64,000 nucleotides of DNA from Paenibacillus cremeus (lineage in GTDB: Bacteria; Bacillota; Bacilli; Paenibacillales; NBRC-103111), in assembly GCF_007786445.1 (NCBI RefSeq), contig NZ_VNJI01000007.1, positions 1-64,000 of the forward strand. The letters are read 5' to 3'. Of this stretch, positions 62,202-64,000 are shown piece by piece (position 1 is the first letter of the stretch; each line of letters opens with the position of its first letter). Below the pieces are notes generated by a model. That model had not been told where the DNA came from. It searched no databases and worked only from the letters and a program-made list of their open reading frames with translations. Made by a program: the position numbers and the translations under genes.

Positions 62202-63434
62202 ATGGACGACACATGCCAAACACGATATATCCCCGAGCAGTGTATAAAGAGATTGAGAATCGGCGATTTGCATCGGGGAAAAGATTTGTTTTTCAACCGC
62301 GAGGTGCTGCTGTTTGTTCTGGATCCCGCCAAGGAAGCGGTGACGCAAGCTTATATCCAAAGCATCCGCAGCATTTCGAGACTTTCGGATGAACGGTTTA
62401 TCCATGTGCTGGATTTTGACGTCAAGCCGGATCGCATTATGGCCGTCTTACAGCCTGGAACCGGAAGACTCTTCCTGGATGAGCTGGGGGTACGGGCGTT
62501 CTCGGAGCTGGAGATTTTAAAACGGGTGCGGGATTTGGGCTACGGGATGCGTGAGGCCAAAAAGCAAGGCATTACCGGCTTTTCGGTCAGCGCCGATAAC
62601 TTGTGGAGCAGCGAGGAGCTCGGCTTGTCCGTCATCAATTACTGGGAGCCCTGCGATCCGCAGTGGAGCGGCGCACAAGGACTTTGCAGACTGCTGGCCC
62701 AAATGCTGGGCCAAACACTGAACGTCCCGGCCGATCCAGAACAGCTCTGCGAGCAGCTTCAGTCCTCGTTCCGTACATTGACTGAGGAGCAAACGACAGA
62801 TCTGATGAATCGCATCCGACAGGCGATGTCGCAAGAGATGCCTCTGCCGCAGCTGCTTTCCGGACTGGATAAAATTTTAAGCCGACTTGAAGGCCGGCAG
62901 GACATAGCTTCACCGAAAGCAGCCTCTTCAAGAGGCCCTAGCAGCGTCAATCCGATCCCGCGGCCGACGACTCCAAGCTCAAAAGCGGAGAAATCGGCAG
63001 AGCCCGCTCCAATGGTGAAGCGCTCGTCCGCTTGGAATCGGAAATGGGTTATCGGCGGCAGCATTCTTGCTATTCTCTTGTTGGTGGAATTCGGAACGAT
63101 CAAGCTGATGAAGCCGCCCGAGCTGTCTCTTGAATCGAAGGTGGACGTCAAAGCAGCTGCGCCTACTCCATCACCGCAGCAACAGACGCCGGTAACGACC
63201 GCGCAAGCTCCTACCGTCGATCCAAGCCAAGTGGCGGTCGGTGTCATTCCAAAACTAACGGGAGTGCCCAGGGAAGAAGCAGAGAAGCAGGCTTTGGCCG
63301 CCGGATTGCGTTATAAATACGTGATCGAGCCCAACGAGCAAGCACAGGGCATCGTCTTCAAGCAGGACCTTGAGCCCAACACGCAAGTGCCCAAAGGCAC
63401 ACAGATCACCTTCTGGGTGAGCCGAGGTCAATAA
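62202..63434 (+). CDS. Membrane PASTA-domain protein with kinase-like N-terminus
   Basis: A 410-residue protein. Residues 1-230 look like a degenerate protein-kinase region: there are stretches such as FNREVLLFVLDPAKEAVTQA, then RFIHVLDFDVKPDRIMAVL, but no HRD or DFG catalytic motif. A Pro/Ser linker follows, a transmembrane helix at about 282-302 (WVIGGSILAILLLVEFGTIK), a Pro/Gln-rich stretch, and one PASTA domain at about 345-410 (VIPKLTGVPREEAEKQALAA). PASTA domains bind peptidoglycan or muropeptides. GAGGAGGGG precedes the start. Possibly a cell-wall sensor. Confidence 0.88.
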   Translation: MDDTCQTRYIPEQCIKRLRIGDLHRGKDLFFNREVLLFVLDPAKEAVTQAYIQSIRSISRLSDERFIHVLDFDVKPDRIMAVLQPGTGRLFLDELGVRAFSELEILKRVRDLGYGMREAKKQGITGFSVSADNLWSSEELGLSVINYWEPCDPQWSGAQGLCRLLAQMLGQTLNVPADPEQLCEQLQSSFRTLTEEQTTDLMNRIRQAMSQEMPLPQLLSGLDKILSRLEGRQDIASPKAASSRGPSSVNPIPRPTTPSSKAEKSAEPAPMVKRSSAWNRKWVIGGSILAILLLVEFGTIKLMKPPELSLESKVDVKAAAPTPSPQQQTPVTTAQAPTVDPSQVAVGVIPKLTGVPREEAEKQALAAGLRYKYVIEPNEQAQGIVFKQDLEPNTQVPKGTQITFWVSRGQ

Positions 63435-63454
63435 ACGATTGGTTTCCATAAAGC

Positions 63455-63479
63455 GGGGGCTCAAGCCCTCGTTTTTTTG
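63455..63479 (+). terminator. Terminator of the PASTA gene
   Basis: CGGGGGC pairs with GCCCTCG over a TCAA loop with one G-T pair; TTTTTTT follows. Confidence 0.9.
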
Positions 63480-63484
63480 ATTTG

Positions 63485-63553
63485 CACCGAATTTTCACCG
63501 AATTTTCACCGAATTTTCACCGAATTTTCACCGAATTTTCACCGAATTTTCAC
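63485..63553. repeat. Tandem repeat CACCGAATTTT, six copies
   Basis: Six perfect head-to-tail copies of an 11-base unit from 63485 to 63550, plus a partial CAC. They lie between two facing terminators, so the repeat is intergenic and outside both transcripts if termination is complete. The copies are identical, which points to recent expansion by slippage. Confidence 0.93.
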
Positions 63554-63592
63554 GCAAAAAAATACCCGCCGGAACCTAATCCAGCAGGTATT
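63554..63592 (-). terminator. Terminator of coaW
   Basis: AATACCCGC (63561-63569) pairs with GCAGGTATT (63584-63592), one mismatch; TTTTTTT follows on the minus strand. Confidence 0.88.
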
Positions 63593-63609
63593 TCGAAGCT
63601 CTCGCTTAG

Positions 63610-64000
63610 CTATGTAAAATTGCTCAACAGTGCGCCGATCGCCCCGCTGAACTCGCCGTTCGTCATAAAGACCGGCTCCGAGCCTCTCAGTCTGGTATAG
63701 CGGGCAACCACCTCACGAAGCAGCTCGTTATCCACGAAGGAGGTGCCGATATAAACGACCGATTCGACCCCGCACTGCCCGGCCGCGTGCACGCTAACCG
63801 ACGATACGGTTTCCCCGACTAGCCCGATGACGGAAGCGAGCATATCCTCCGCGCGTTTCGGTCCGGTGTCTTGCAGCACGTGACCGAAATTACTCGCCGT
63901 CAAATCGCCCGGAATCGGCGGCTCCATGCCCTCATAAATATGACTGACCTTCAAATCGATCCGATCCCGCTCGCCTTGCCGTGAAAGCTCCACGATCTCT
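63610..64000 (-). CDS. coaW: Type II pantothenate kinase, C-terminal part (5' truncated by window edge)
   Basis: About 130 residues of the C-terminal half are visible; the frame is open to the right edge. Features of type II pantothenate kinases are GDLTASNFGHVLQ, VVYIGTSFVDNELLREVV and the final MTNGEFSGAIGALL. The enzyme phosphorylates pantothenate in CoA synthesis and is resistant to CoA feedback. The start codon and ATP-binding N-terminus lie outside the window. Convergent with the PASTA gene. Confidence 0.88.
   Translation of the reverse strand, partial: EIVELSRQGERDRIDLKVSHIYEGMEPPIPGDLTASNFGHVLQDTGPKRAEDMLASVIGLVGETVSSVSVHAAGQCGVESVVYIGTSFVDNELLREVVARYTRLRGSEPVFMTNGEFSGAIGALLSNFT

Noticed and set aside
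63485..63553. Possible plasmid-type iteron origin
   Set aside because: Short direct repeats can be iterons, but no replication initiator gene or AT-rich opening region is adjacent and the site lies between two terminators.

Overview
The window looks like a chromosomal segment from a Paenibacillaceae bacterium (Paenibacillus or a close relative). The evidence is strong AGGAGG-type ribosome binding sites with frequent GTG and TTG starts, a YjcZ-type sporulation peptide, a PerR-type Fur regulator, a BirA-type biotin operator, AraC regulators paired with lipoprotein solute-binding proteins, GH51 and GH28 glycosidases, and a moderately high GC content. The species assignment is inference. No rRNA, tRNA, CRISPR array, prophage or plasmid genes were seen.

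Layout. 1-1.1 kb: the 5' end of a group IIC intron leaves the left edge, lying directly behind the terminator of a CDGSH iron-sulfur protein gene; three very small genes follow. 1.2-11.7 kb: a histidine phosphatase and a YwaF-like membrane protein, then a reductive pyrimidine catabolism locus (hydA, preA, preT, an M20 carbamoyl-amidohydrolase and one unknown small gene in a minus-strand operon, a divergent PucR regulator, and an omega-aminotransferase). Together these could take uracil or thymine to beta-alanine or beta-aminoisobutyrate and on to the semialdehyde. 11.8-14.6 kb: a metallophosphoesterase, a PLC-like protein and an unknown anchored protein. 14.7-21.1 kb: a six-gene minus-strand operon (NAD-dependent epimerase, DHDPS-like aldolase/lyase, SdaAB, SdaAA, M20 amidohydrolase, and a regulator with a nucleotide-cyclase-like fold) that looks like an undescribed catabolic pathway feeding L-serine deamination.

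21-34 kb: a WGxxGxxG-type exported protein, a zinc-ribbon protein, a MATE pump, an NhaC/MFS/beta-hydroxyacid dehydrogenase operon, a YihY-like protein, YpsA, and a biotin uptake region in which bioY and a two-gene ECF module (one gene an ATPase-EcfT fusion) diverge from a BirA box. 34-41.4 kb: an M29 aminopeptidase and a peroxide-defence block (peroxiredoxin, glutaredoxin, thioredoxin-reductase-like protein, perR, an atypical response regulator) with PerR-like boxes, then an ArsR-HTH/GHKL-ATPase fusion divergent from an MFS transporter.

41.4-56 kb: a lactonase, a cupin/solute-binding protein pair beside the wreckage of an AraC gene, a solute-binding protein gene and a GH4 gene, the alkylation repair group alkA / adaA-ogt, several housekeeping-like genes, and a pectin-related module (AraC, Gfo/Idh/MocA, solute-binding protein, GH28). 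This is followed by a 14-copy GC-rich tandem array of 51-52 bp. 56.4-64 kb: a NUDIX hydrolase, CopA, an ArsR-like regulator divergent from the GH51 arabinofuranosidase abfA, a membrane PASTA protein, a six-copy 11-bp repeat and the 3' part of coaW.
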